The notes below the pieces were generated by a model. The model ran no database searches, was not told the DNA's origin, and was given only the letters and a program-made list of their open reading frames with translations. Shown here in pieces: positions 1-12,640 of a DNA stretch of 64,000 nucleotides. Every line of letters begins with the position of its first letter. Positions within the stretch are counted from its first letter, which is position 1. This DNA is from Pegea sp. RAD2-039 (taxonomy: Eukaryota; Chordata; Thaliacea; Salpida; Salpidae), in contig JAQGEQ010000179.1 in NCBI GenBank assembly GCA_034620365.1, positions 558,001 to 622,000 on the forward strand, given 5' to 3'. The position numbers and the translations under genes were made by a program.

Positions 1-3000
1 GCTCCATTGAAACAAGGATTTGAGACACATTCATCAACTTTCTCCTCACATAGGTTACCTGTGAGTAAAAATAAATGAAGATAGTTGTTTTTGAGTTGAA
101 GAAGAGACCTGTGAAGCCAGCAACACAAGAACATTGAAATGAATTTCTTCCATCTATACATACAGCTCCATTCTGACAAGGGTTACTCAGACATTCATTA
201 ACATTTATCTCACACCTAACTCCCGAAAAACCATTTGAACATTCACAAATGAAACTAAAAAGTCAAACTTTAGATAAGATAAACATTAAAAAAAACAATT
301 TGGCAGAAGATTTCTTTTAATATATATTAAATAATTTTTGATGTTTAATAAAATATTTTATAATAATAAATTTGTGAAATATAATTTAACTTCATTAGCA
401 AATTACATGATAAATATGTGCTCAAAACCTGTTTTCACCATCCACACATGTAGCTCCATTATAGCATGGTAGTAATGAGCATTCATTCAAGTTATTTTCA
501 CATAGTCTGCCATAAAATCCTGGTGAACACCAACACTTAAATTCAGTAAAAAACTTTTCACAGGTAGCTCCGTTTTTACAAGGATTACTTGAACATTCAT
601 CTTTATCTATCTAATAAGTAAAAACCAAAATTAATTTCAAATTAGTTATGATTTTTTTTGAATTACTAACCTCACAATTATTACCAGAAAAACCATTAGT
701 GCAATGGCACTCGTAAGAGCCAATTTCTTCCAGACATGTGCCCCCGTTTTTACACGGATTGCTTGAATAGAAGAATTTTAGATGCTAACACTTATCAGTT
801 ATTTTATATATGTTACTTAATTATTTGATAAACAAATTAATCTTTTGAAACTATTTTTGAAATTAGTTTCAAGTTGAAAAAAATGTTGTAATGTTTTTAA
901 AATGTTATAAAACTATTCATTTGCATTCTATTCTTTTCGCTTCACTTCATCTAATCATATTGGCATAGCTTAGTTTTTGAATAGCTGAAATTACTACTAT
1001 GGTAGTTAGCTACCTAAAAACTTCCTATTTATTTTCTGAATCTTTTATATTTTTCTATTTTTGATCTACTATAAACATTCTTTGTATATTGAAAATAATT
1101 ATTTAAACAATTCAAACAAAAAATAAAAACATTTTATCAATGGGTCATTACCTTAAACACTCATTTATATCCTCTTCACAGTTGACACCATCAAATCCAT
1201 TTAAACATTTACACTCATAACTATTGATGAGGTTTTTACATTCACCACTATTCACACATGGATTTGAACTGCATTCATCAATATCTTCAGCACATGTATT
1301 GCCAGTGTAACCATCAACACACAAACAAGCGAATTCGCTAATTCCATCTCTAAAAAAAATTAAAATACTAAATTTAATTGGTTTATGAAAAGATGTGGTC
1401 GTTTAAGATGTTATGAAGAAATGTAAGAGTAAACTAGATCCAGTTCACAACAACAATTTAGCGATGAATTGTCTAAGACTTACACACAAGTGCCGCCGTT
1501 TTTACAAGCGTCATTTCGGCAATCATTTCTATTTCTTTCACAAGTTTCACCGATAAATCCTCTAATACAACGACATCTAAAAGAAAGTTTAAAAAATCTT
1601 ATTCTTTCAGGTGATAATAGGTTTTTATCAAAGTAGTTTCTACTAACTCAAATTTATTTATTCCTTTCTCCATACATGTACCCCCGTTTTGACAAGGAGA
1701 ACTAAAACACTCGTCTATATCGAATTCACAATTGAGACCTTCAGTTCCATCCCTTTTCAAAGGAAGTTTAGGTTTAATTTAGTTTCTACAACATCAAATA
1801 AATGAACTTTTATTTATTTTGCAAGTAAATGTCTGTTCCAACACGACTGATTTTGCATCTAAACTACTTACTTGCAGCTGCATGAGTATCCGTTTATCAA
1901 ATCACTGCAAACACCTTCATTCAAACAAGGGGAACTCGAACACTCATCAAAGTTTAACTCGCAATGTTTCCCAACAAAGCCAGGTTTACAATCACACCAA
2001 TATCTGTATGAACAGCAAACAAAGTTTCAGAAATTTGTTTGTTTAGTTAAAAAATACAATCGAATAGTTTTTGCTGTAGTTTAACATAAAAACTAGTTTT
2101 TACTTGTTTGTTAGATCAGTGCATTTGCCATTATTCTGACAAGGTGAAGACAAACATTCATCCACATTTAATTCACATCTTATCCCCAGAAACCCATTGG
2201 GACACTCACAAATAAATCCATTTACTTCATCTATGCAAGAGCCTCCATTCAGACAAGGGTTAGAAAAACATTCATTCATATCTGAAGATGTCAATATTCA
2301 TTTCTTCAATGTTTTATTCATCAAACCTTTGATATTTTATTTAACTTAATATCTCTAAATAGGTTTAGTATTACAAACTGAAAAAAACAAATTATAATGT
2401 CTCACTTGTTTCACAGTTTAGACCTTGGAACCCGTCAAGACATGTACAAGAGTAACTGTTGAAAGATGGAGTTGAACAAACTGCGCTGTTATGACATGGA
2501 TTACTAAGACATTCATCCAGATCAGTGCTGCAAGCAAACTAATCAAAGCAATGACTTGAAAATTTCCTAATGTTTATCATAATTTTAATTTTCTTGAAAT
2601 TTGCGTTTAACACAATAAGATGATGTCAGTTTCTTTGTCAGCTTCAATTTGATTAGCTCAAATTGAAAAACATGAAATTTATTTTTCAACAACGATATCT
2701 ATACCCGCATATATCATCCATCCAACCACTTTTACACTGACAGTGAAAACCATCAATCTGGTCAATACAAATTGCTTCATTTTGACAAGGACTTGACCAA
2801 CATTCATCCACATTTACTTGACACAAATGGCCGGTAAATCCAGGAGTACATTTACAGCTAAAAAATAAAATAAATTGACGGTGAAACCATTAAGATTAGT
2901 TTTCAATCTTTGTATATATCTATTAAAATATGAAGATGAAAATTTAATAGTGAAAATTTAAACTTCAATTTTTGTCAAGTAATTTACATTGGCTTTTTTT

Positions 3001-4965
3001 AAATTGCTGAGTCTTAGAACAAATATTTGCTTTTATTACGGAAATAAAAAGAAAAACGTTTGTTGCTTACTTTTCAGCATAACAGTTAAGTTAAAGTTAT
3101 TAGCTGTATTTCATTTGTTAACATTTAAGCTTAAAGCAGAATTGAAAGTATTAATCTATTTGAAAACTATCTTTTTAATTTAGGAGCAAGTAAACAGTTT
3201 TTTGTTTTAGAAAGTTATTTCAAATTGTTTAAATTAATTGAGGTACCTGAAAGACGACGGCTGTTGTTGACATTTGCCACCGTACATACAAGGCGAAAAC
3301 CGGCACATTATGCTCCTATGACATTGATCGCCAGTCCAACCAATTTCACAATTGCATTTGTAACTTTTTAGAAAAAAGTCAGAAATCAAAAAAATTTGTC
3401 GTCATGCTTCAACAACTTCTGCTTTTTATTCAAGACTTTTTTAAATTTAGGATATATTGTAATATTTTTAAAAGTTAGTTGAAAGAAAAGCTATTTCATC
3501 TAAATAGATATAATAATTTTCATAAATTTGTCAGATCTTAAACATTTCGATGAAGGTTGCGTTCTTTTTTAATCATAAAATGTTTGAAAGCATTTGTAGC
3601 AAATCTGTTTACAGGAAACATTAAGAAGTTAGTTTCCTCTAGTTTCTAAATTACCAGAAATCAACTTATCGATAATTTTTAATACTTGTAGATATATACA
3701 AAAGTTTTTTGTTTTAAAATTTAAATAGAAACTTTAGTAGCTCTAATTTATGCTTTTTTAATCTAAAATGAATATTCTCTCAAGTTTTCTAGACAAAACA
3801 AACTAGATTTCTAAAATACATTAAAACTATTTATCAAAGTAGTTAATGACGAAATTTCAGTTTGTATAATATTTTAAGTAGGAGGTATCAAGTTCCTTAG
3901 AATAATGATTTCAAACCTTTTTCAGTGGCAGGCATATTTTAACTCTCTAGAAAGTTTGCAGACTGAATCTATGTTTAAATGAAACTTTGTTTTGAGTTTT
4001 TACCAGATATAAACCTCAGGAGGCAAAATAGATTAAGTTTTCAAAATTGTAAAATAAACTTCGCGGCTCACTTAGTGTCTTTGAGATCTTATTTGAGTCT
4101 GAAGATTTGGAGTTAGAAAAAGTTTATCTTATTCAAATAAGTCATGAATGAAATTTACAATGATTTATCGTCTGAATAAATATTTGAGTAAAAATATAAG
4201 TACCGTTTGCCTTCTAAGTCGTTTACACATGTCCCACGTGAGCCACAAGGATTACTCGCGCATGGATTGAAGTCCTGTTTGTAGAAAAATAATATTTTTT
4301 TCTTTTTTATAAGACATTCTTCTTATAATCTAGAAACTTTAAGTGAAATTGAGAATTAAAATAGTTTATATAAAGCCAAATGAGGTAGTCAGTATTAAGT
4401 GGCCAATATGCTTGATTTTCTATTGAGATATTTGATTGAAAATTTTTTCTTCTGTTATTGAAATTTCATATCTACAATTAAATTGTGTTCTATTTTGTAG
4501 CTAATCTTTTTGGTGGTTCCAAATGGTTTCTATATATGTATTGTGCTTGTTGGTATAGGTTTTGTATGCCTTATGATAAATGGTACCAATATTCAAATAT
4601 ATAATACAAATTTATAGAAAAGATTATATAATAAAATATTTCTATCGCAAATAATTCTATTTGAAACTAAAAAGCTTTAACTGTTTTTTTAACAAATTGA
4701 GCTTTAAAAAATTGTATCAGATGATAAAATTGCATTTACTCGCTTTATGTAAAAAATTACTAACTTCAGCAGATCGTTTTAATCTAAGTAAACTTTTTGA
4801 TGAATCTTCACTTTTAGCCATGATTTGATTGTCACCAATCCATTCATATTTCATTTTAAACTTCAAAACTCCAATAAAACTTATCATAAAAAGCAAGCTG
4901 ATACTCAATAAAAAGCATTTAGGTAAAATAAAGGCTTCTTTTCGATTTTTCTGGCTGTTATTCAT
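1..4965 (-). CDS. Multi-EGF-domain membrane or secreted protein (5' part, 14 exons, runs off the window)
   Basis: Exons read on the minus strand: 4765-4965, 4204-4274, 3247-3363, 2705-2857, 2406-2527, 2104-2281, 1872-2003, 1648-1752, 1484-1576, 1152-1349, 671-761, 429-610, 109-254 and 1-58 (continues). All junctions are GT-AG and the phases agree. Exon 1 starts [12 protein letters not shown], then a hydrophobic stretch (about residues 17-36) and a dibasic LKRSAE before the first cysteine module. Then come 14 complete EGF modules and the start of a fifteenth, most with the DEC/NEC...NPC pattern of calcium-binding EGF repeats. Introns commonly fall inside modules. Similar arrays occur in Notch, Crumbs, Delta and fibropellins. 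No LNR, DSL or laminin-G domain lies in the window, so the family cannot be fixed. The hydrophobic segment could be a late-cleaved signal peptide or a signal anchor. The KR site could be a proprotein convertase site. The C-terminus is missing. Confidence 0.9.
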
Positions 4966-6112
4966 TTGGTTTTTGACGATCTTGAAAATCTAATAAAGTG
5001 TTTACATAATAAGTACAGATTTTGTAACCCTGCAAAAAGTAGTTATCAGATTGAAAATAAAATTTACACAAAAGCTTGAAACATAAATTTCAGCAACATT
5101 AAACTTCAATCTAACTGTTCGAACAACAAACAACAATTTTATTTTCGCAAACCTTTGTGCAAAACTTTATTTGAGATTTAATCATTTGAATGCCTAGATC
5201 AAATTATCGCATTTAATTCAAGAGTGATTTTCGTAAAGTTTTCAAGTAGGTACTTGTAACAAAGTATCATCTTATGTCAAATTGTGTTATTCATTATTAT
5301 TGTAAAATGTAGCAACATTCGAATTGTAAAAATTTACAAAGTTTTTTTTTTAATAATTTGCCACCTCGAAACGATAGATTTTTTACTGTTTATGTTATAA
5401 ATTAGTTCATAAAGATTTAATTTTATGATTAAAAACTAAACTATTTTTTGAAATTAATGGAGAACTAGCGAAGAACTACTAAGTTATCATAATATTTCCG
5501 TTTTATTTTATTACTATTAAACTTTTCTGCAATATGAGTAAAGTTTTTCAATCCTACAATTTCTTTGATGGATTTCCAGGACTTAACACGTAGCTTTATC
5601 TAATATATCATATTGAATAGTAGCATATTCTGATAAGTAAACAATTTACTACAATATTAATTCTTAATAGGACTTATTTTGTAGGTATCTAAGAATAGAT
5701 AAAATCTGACAATTAGTTTATCATCATGTAATGAATACCTAATTAATTACATTGTTTAAAATGTTTATTCTAAATACAGTAAAAGTTTAGACAATGTTGT
5801 TGGAAATAAATTCTCTATATCTGAGAAAGAGTTATTTCTTATGTATTTTTTCAAATTTAAAACTTGAATTTTTTATTGACTATTTTAGTAAAAATCTTAT
5901 AAGTGTCTATCTTCAAATTTTTGATACTATAAAATCTGTCAGTTTTTATAAAAATTACATAATGCTTTTCCATGCAAAAAACTGCTAAATAAATAGGCTA
6001 GATACAATTTCGTTATTTGAAATTTTTTTATCTTTGGTTTATTATTGTTTGCTCGACTGAAGATGTAAAAATTTGTTTAAAATCTTTTTGCTAGTTGTAA
6101 AATAAGAAAATT
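4966..6112. other. Intergenic region between divergent genes
   Basis: AT-rich stretch between the start of the EGF gene (minus) and the start of the first reductase gene (plus). Both promoters probably lie here because the genes point away from each other. I see no convincing TATA box, conserved element or coding exon. The short ORF near 5794-5988 has AT-biased composition and no supporting splice signals. Confidence 0.5.
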
Positions 6113-7807
6113 ATGGAATTTTTGAAAAGTAGAAATGCCAACCTTCAATCTGTACTAGCATTAGTTGGTGGGCTCTACCTATCAACAAAAGTGCTGAAAA
6201 ATTTCAGATCATTGTTCCGCATTTGCAGAAACTATTTGATAAAAACTTATCCTGATTTCACTAAATATGGGAAATGGGCGGGTAAGTATACTGAATAGTT
6301 AACTGATAATAAAGTTTAGATTATTAACCAAGGTCTAATTTTGTTATTCTGGTAGTTGTGACTGGCGCTACTGACGGGATAGGAAAGGAGATTGCAATTC
6401 AAGTAATCATTTTTTGAAATGACGTTAGATTAGAAAAATAATTTTTAAACAAACATGCTTCAAGTAACAATTAGGATATAAATTTTAAATATAATGGTTT
6501 GTTTGAACTAAATAATTATTTGATAAATAAAAAGTTTTTATTTATTTTTTCATTTTTTCCATTTCTCTATTTTTAGCTGGCTTCTCGAAAAATGAATATC
6601 ATTTTGATTAGCAGAAGTCATCAAAAACTGGAATTAGTGGCAAATAAGATAGGTTAATATTTGAATAATAATTCTTTTGATAAATAATAATTGCATGGTT
6701 ACAGAGCACGACTACAAGGTAGAAACCAAAGTATTACAAATCGATTTTAGCAGCTGTGATAGCGACATCTACCGAACGATTGAAAACTTTTTGGCCGGAT
6801 TAGATATTGGAGTTTTGGTGAACAATGTTGGAATTGCTTCACCAATTTCAGCTTTTGGTGGTATAAGCAAATCTGGAGAAGGTTACCAAAGAGTTATAAA
6901 TGTTAACATAACATCACTTGTTAGGGTAAGTTCCAAAATATCTCTGAAAAAAATTCAAGAGTTTAAAAAAAATCTTTGATTTTACAAATAGTTGAATTTT
7001 TAATGTCTTCAGTAACTTCGTTTGTACTTTTTAGATGACTGAAATAATTATTTCTGGGATGAAGCAACGGGGGAGAGGACTAATTATGAACATGTCTTCT
7101 ATTGCTGCTATAAGACCATTGCCTTATATGACTTTATATGGTTCAACTAAAGCTTTTATTAATTATTTTTCTGAAGGATTAGCAATCGAAAATTCAAAGA
7201 CTGGGATAGTGGTTCAGGTTTGTAAAAGATTACTTCTCGAAATAAAAGTTCGATAAAATCTCAACGAAAATTTTAAGCGTTTTTATTTGATTTGAAATCT
7301 TCAATTTGATTTGAAACTTTTATGTAATAATTAAATAGGAAACTGATTAATTCGAAATTTGCAAAGAGGTTACAAGCCACTTAAAAACATTCTTTTAATT
7401 TAAAAGAAATATTTTTAGAGTGTTCTACCTGGATTAGTGAAAACTAACATGACTAAAACTATGAATTGGGACTTCTTCTCGATGTCAGTAACCGGATATG
7501 TCAAGTCACTTCTTGCAACTGTCGAAAAAATGAGAAGGACCCATGGATGCTTACGTCATGAGATAAGGGTCAGAATATGAATATGAGAAATATGTTATGA
7601 TTAAATCACTAAAAAAATCATTTTTTGAAAATAGGCAAATCTGCTTTCTTAATAATAATTTGAATTCCGAAATCTAAAGTTTGTTATTTGTATTTTTAGG
7701 CTTTTCAGATTGGCCTATCTTCAGATGAAATGGTTAAATCAGAGATCAAGAGAACTCTGAGAAGAGAGGAAGATATTGAGAGCAAAGCTAAAGTTGAAAA
7801 TTTTTAG
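6113..7807 (+). CDS. HSD17B12-like: Very-long-chain 3-oxoacyl-CoA reductase / 17-beta-hydroxysteroid dehydrogenase 12-like SDR
   Basis: Seven exons: 6113-6281, 6356-6402, 6577-6652, 6705-6925, 7035-7217, 7419-7568 and 7700-7807. They join in phase to about 317 codons, close to the roughly 312 aa of HSD17B12 proteins. Visible motifs: an N-terminal hydrophobic segment (LALVGGLYLS), the cofactor motif TGATDGIG, NNVG, the catalytic serine region MNMSS, and the catalytic Y-x-x-x-K (YGSTK). Family members are endoplasmic-reticulum NADPH-dependent reductases that carry out the second step of fatty-acid elongation; some also reduce steroids. The C-terminus (KAKVENF) lacks an obvious KKxx retrieval signal. 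ATTAAA at about 7853 could be the polyadenylation signal. A damaged paralogue with the same exon structure follows at 9537. Confidence 0.9.
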
Positions 7808-7868
7808 CTGATTTTTATTTCAGTTATAAATTTGTCATTTATTACTGTATTCATTAAACATATATATT

Positions 7869-8015
7869 CTATTTCATGTACGGATAAAATTTGTGTGAAA
7901 TGTTGGGCACATCATTGGAAAGCTTGACTTTGTACATTTTTGCTTGAGAGATTCTAAGTAGAATTTTTTTAGCAATACAAATCACGAGCTCTGGTTTCTT
8001 TTTGTAGATACCTAA
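7869..8015 (-). other. Possible terminal coding exon of an unidentified minus-strand gene
   Basis: A good acceptor (pyrimidine-rich tract ending TTTTGCAG on the minus strand) is followed by a 48-codon open frame that starts LGIYKKKPELV and ends HKFYPYMK before a TAG stop. The stretch is richer in GC than its surroundings. It lies tail-to-tail with the reductase gene. I found no convincing upstream exons between 8.1 and 9.5 kb, so this may be a chance ORF or a gene relic. The product is not recognised. Confidence 0.25.
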
Positions 8016-9536
8016 CTGCAAAATAAAGGAGAAAAAAAAGAAAAGCTTCTTACATATTCTTTGTGTGGAAAAAAGTATTAGCGATACTTGAAATAAAAAA
8101 CAGTGAAGCATAGATACGATTGCTTTTTTTTCTCTAGTATTTTAAAAGCAATCTTAATAAGCCTTTTATTAATTTCCTTGCTTGAAACTAAGATTTAGTT
8201 TCATATAATAAATAAAGATTACTAAACGTATATACAGGATGAGAACTTAATTAAACAAAATTGTTAGACTTTCTAAAATTTATCTTGTTATTATCTAAAT
8301 ACAAACTCAATTGAGAGTTTTTTTATTTGTAGTATGAGCTTGGTATTTTTAAGGGAGATTGTTTGTTGACAATCAGTTTATTTCTTTTTATAAAAGCAAT
8401 CTAGTTAAGTAAAACAAAAAAGCATCATTAGATAAAATCTAATAATTAAAGAGAAACATTTCTTAGTGTAATTTTTAATAATTTAATTGTAGTTTGGCAA
8501 AAATAGTCAGATCATTTATTCTTACCTATTTATTTTAAGTAGAAAACCCCGTAATTTTTTACAAAGTAGAAGGTAGGTTTTATTGTTTCTTAGTTTTTTT
8601 GTAATAATTATGATATAATAAATAATGATGTAAACAAATTATATGAATAAAGTATAAAATCATACAAATAAATAATAAAGCATACAAAGTATACTCTATA
8701 TATAAACATTATAATATAAATAAAATAATAAATATATTCAATAAAATAAATATTAAAACTTAATATATTATATATAGAAGCTCTCTTTTTTAACGCAATT
8801 TTTAATAATTCCAATATTGGTTTTACTTTACCAAAAGTAATGGGAAGATCTATTCTTATTTGTTTATTTTAAGTAGAAAAGTTGATGATATTCTACAAAG
8901 TATAATAATAAGTATAGGAAGCGAAATCGTTTGATATGATTAAACAATTTTACCGTGTTGTGCTCATTGTGATTATTGACTGGTGTGTATTTGCATAAAG
9001 GAAATACCAATTTGGTTTTATTTATCTTATTTTTCAACCATTCACTTAATCAAGCAGCATTTTTATAGATTGGTTTTGAATCAAATTAAAAGTTACTCGA
9101 TTCATATATGAGATGTAACAAATATATATTATTTGGTAGTTTGAGTAAACAGAAGAGAAAACTATGTATGTTTAGTACAAAGCAGCTATTATATAATCAA
9201 TTAATCAAACAGTTATTTTAACTTGAATCAAAAGATTATAAAGATTTTTTATTGATATAATTTTTATATGAGAACAATTTTTTTCAACTATTTTGATCAT
9301 ATTTCGAAAAATTTTAATTTAAAATGTTTATTAATCTATGAAGAAAGATAAACATTTTTGAAATAATCTAAAAGAGATATATTAAATAAATAGAAATACA
9401 CAAACTGATTTTGAGGACATTTTTGTACTATCAAAAATTTAAATCAAAATATTTTGGTCGAAAGCCTTTAAGAGATAAGTAAAACTTGCATTCTAAAAAC
9501 TGACAGTTAATATAAGAGATCTGATTTGTCTAAAGT
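8016..9536. other. Intergenic, very AT-rich
   Basis: Between the two reductase genes. The 8600-8800 part is almost pure A/T, and its open frame there is a compositional artefact. No gene, RNA or repeat family was recognised. The promoter of the second reductase copy would be expected just before 9537. Confidence 0.5.
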
Positions 9537-12500
9537 ATGAATTTTGCGAGCTTACTATCGCTGGTTGGAGGATTGGTTTTGGGTTTCAAGATTCTTCAAG
9601 TTACAAGAGGTTTATCGGCTTGTAACAATGTACTTATTCAAAAGTTATCCAGACTTCAAGAAGTATGGCAAGTGGGCAGGTATTTAACAAATCTTTTAAT
9701 ACAAATAGCATTAGTTCACTCAAGCTCACATTTTTTAAGCGCTTCAATAAATATAAATTGTTAGTGGGCTTAGGTTATAATGGTTGATAGCAAGGTAAAT
9801 GTTTCTCGTTACTTTTTGTTTTAATCTATCTGAGTAAATTAAAAAGAACTAAATTAGATTCTTCGAAATTCGTTGATATCTAATAACCAGTAGAATTTCA
9901 AAGCTAAGTTTTTGACTTGAAGTAATTTAACAAATTTTTCTTTGCAGTTATCACCGGTGGAGCTGATGGAATTGGAAGAGCGTTTGCTGAAGAAGTATTT
10001 AACAACTTTTTTGGTCTAATTAATGGTCCAACTTATATTCTATCATTTAACACAAAGGTAGAAATGATACAACATTTTATTTCTTAGTTGGCCAGACGAA
10101 AAATGTCCATTGCTATCATAAGTTTGTTTCAAGAAGGATTAGATAAAACTTCTCAAGAGTTAAGTAAGTTGGTGTTTTAAAGTAAACAACGTTTTAGTTT
10201 TATATTAAATGTTTTATATTGAAAATTTATTTATACAATAAAGCTTTCAGTGGCTTCTCTTTAACATTTTTTAAATACTTAAAACTACAGAAACCTTCTC
10301 ACTGTATATAAATAAACGTTTTTCTGAAAAACGTGAACAAATTTCTGGTTCATGAATGTTTGTTAAAAACTAAGTTTTTTTCATATGTATTCAATAAATT
10401 CCAACTTTGGATTTACATACAGGTTGAGAAACTTTATCCGTTAACTTCTGCCTTAACCAAATCTATCGATTTTAGATTATTTCTTTTCTGCTTTTTGATC
10501 ATACTACTAAAAAAATATCTAATTTTGAGTCTTCAGAGTATTTGAAAAAGTATAAGGGTTAGCCATAAGATACAGGTGAAAAGAGAAAGTTGTCACCCGG
10601 TAAACTGATTGCGTTTGTGACAAAACTCAAGTGAAACTAGAACAAGGCTTCAGTTTTACTAATAAGAAAGCTGATAAGAAAATTATTTTCCAGTTTAACA
10701 AGTTGTTATAGAAGTTTAGGTTTAAGTTCACTAGAAACATAAAAACAGAAAGCTGCTGATGAAGTATTTAAGGCTAAAACTAACAATTGAGTGAGAAATA
10801 TTCAATGAAAAAAACGTTTTATTATAGAGAAAAAGTATAATGTTCAAATAAAATGTTGAAGATCGATTTTAACACCAGTGACTCAAACATATATGAAAAA
10901 ATAGAAAAATTTCTTGAACAGCTTGACATCGGAGTTTTGATTAATAATGTTGGTGTCACAACCCTTCTATGTTTACTTTTGAACAAATCCCTGATCTGTC
11001 GAGCTGGTGCCATAAAGTGACGAACGTGAATGTTTCGCCTCTTTATGGGGTAAGTCGCGATGAAAGTTTTAGTTTTTAATTAGTTTAATCCAACAGAGGT
11101 AATCATTAATATTTTTTTCTTACAATTTGTTAATTTAACCTCCTGGTATGTTGAAAGATGTGAGTGTCTTGAATTCCTATAAGTTATGCCATCAAATTGT
11201 AATTTATAAAATCTAATAAGATTAAATGTTGTCAACCAGTTGATGAATTGATTTACAAAGAATAATTTTTAAAAATCTTCTTTTATAAAACTATTGAAGC
11301 TTAGATCGAAAGATTACAAATAATTTGATTAATTTTATCTTTCATATTATAATAAACAAATTTATCGATTTTTTTTTGATATTTTCTAAAAATTTAAGTT
11401 AATTTAAGATATTTTTTCTTATATGGTAAAGTCACCTTCTTATAAAGAAAAAAGTTTTGAAGCCTTGAAGTATTATTCAAATTATTTAACAAAAGTTTAA
11501 ACGATTGAAAAAATACAAATTGAAATTATAAACGATTAACTTCGTTAGTTTTTAGGTCACTCAAATTGTACTGCCTGGAATGAAAAAGCGGAGAAGAGGA
11601 GTTATTTTAAATATGTCTTCTATCTCAGCAATCAGACCAATACCATTACTAGCTTTGTATGGATCTATCAAAGCTTTAATTGATTACTTTTCACAAGCGC
11701 TAGCCATAGAAAATAAAGAGTTTGGAATTATTGTTCAGGTACTATGGTTAGGCGTTAACTATTTGAGTTATTGCTTACTTATATATTTCTCATTAAGACT
11801 ATACAACCATCTTACGTAAAAATAGTAATGAATAAACTAGTGAAGTTGGAAGAAGGAACTGTTACACCAGAAAACTTTGTGAAATCGACTCTTGCTACTG
11901 TTGGTAAAGCTCGACAAACACATGGATACTTCTTTCATGAGATTGAAGTATGTTTTAATTTTAATATTGACAATGTTTAAGAGCCCTTTTACTGGTTCGA
12001 TATTAACTATTTATTTATATAGTTTTCAATGTGTTCAAATAATTTAATTTAGCTTTACATCTTTTACATGGGAATTTTTTCACATTTTAATTTTTTAGTA
12101 TTTACTTATCATACAATAAAAACTTAATTTACTTTATAAGTTTTTTTAATTATCATTATCTTAGATATTGATTGACCAATCTAACTGCAACAAACGCTTT
12201 TCTATTCTAGACTATGATGTTAATAATACTTACTCGTGATATTTGCTATTTTGAATTAAATTTCCTGCTACACGAATTTCACTGGATAAGAGAGATTCCT
12301 TTTCACTCTTAAATTTAAGAAGATTGGTCTAAATGAAATACATTAAAATAAACTTTAATATGCATATCCTTCAACAAAATGTTTATCAAAAACCAATAGT
12401 AGTTTAAGCTCGCTCAATTTTCATTTAAAGAAAGATTAGAAAGTTTATTTCAACCACCAAGCTATAAATAATATGAATTGTAAATGTTGTTATGATTTAA

Positions 12501-12640
12501 AAAAGTATTTTTAAACTTTTCAGAGCCTTAAGTTACGGCTGGTTCCTGAAGATAAACTTTTGGAGATTCAAAAAACCCTTTCTCTCATGTTTTGCAAAAC
12601 GTTTTGTCAACAAGCAAAAAAAATATCTAAAAGATACTAA
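9537..12640 (+). pseudogene. HSD17B12-like SDR, tandem paralogue with frameshifts
   Basis: The seven-exon structure of the upstream reductase is preserved: 9537-9679, 9948-9994, 10088-10163, 10828-11049, 11556-11738, 11798-11947 and 12524-12640. Exons 2, 3, 5 and 6 have exactly the same lengths as in the upstream copy. TGGADGIG, NNVG, NMSS and YGSIK are all still readable. Three single-base-type frame breaks are visible: in exon 1 near 9630 (the expected YPDFKKYGKWA is in another frame), in exon 4 near 10850 (just before the LKIDF equivalent), and in exon 4 near 10965 (just after NNVG). Splice sites and the final stop look sound. It is either a young pseudogene or an intact gene with indel errors in the assembly. 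The C-terminus ends in a basic KKISKRY. Confidence 0.8.

Noticed and set aside
1..4965. Naming the EGF gene Notch, Crumbs or Delta
   Set aside because: Only EGF modules and an N-terminal hydrophobic segment are in the window. None of the domains that separate these families is visible.
8608..8814. 68-codon minus-strand ORF rich in Ile/Tyr/Phe
   Set aside because: Nearly pure A/T sequence. The composition explains the ORF and no splice or domain evidence exists.
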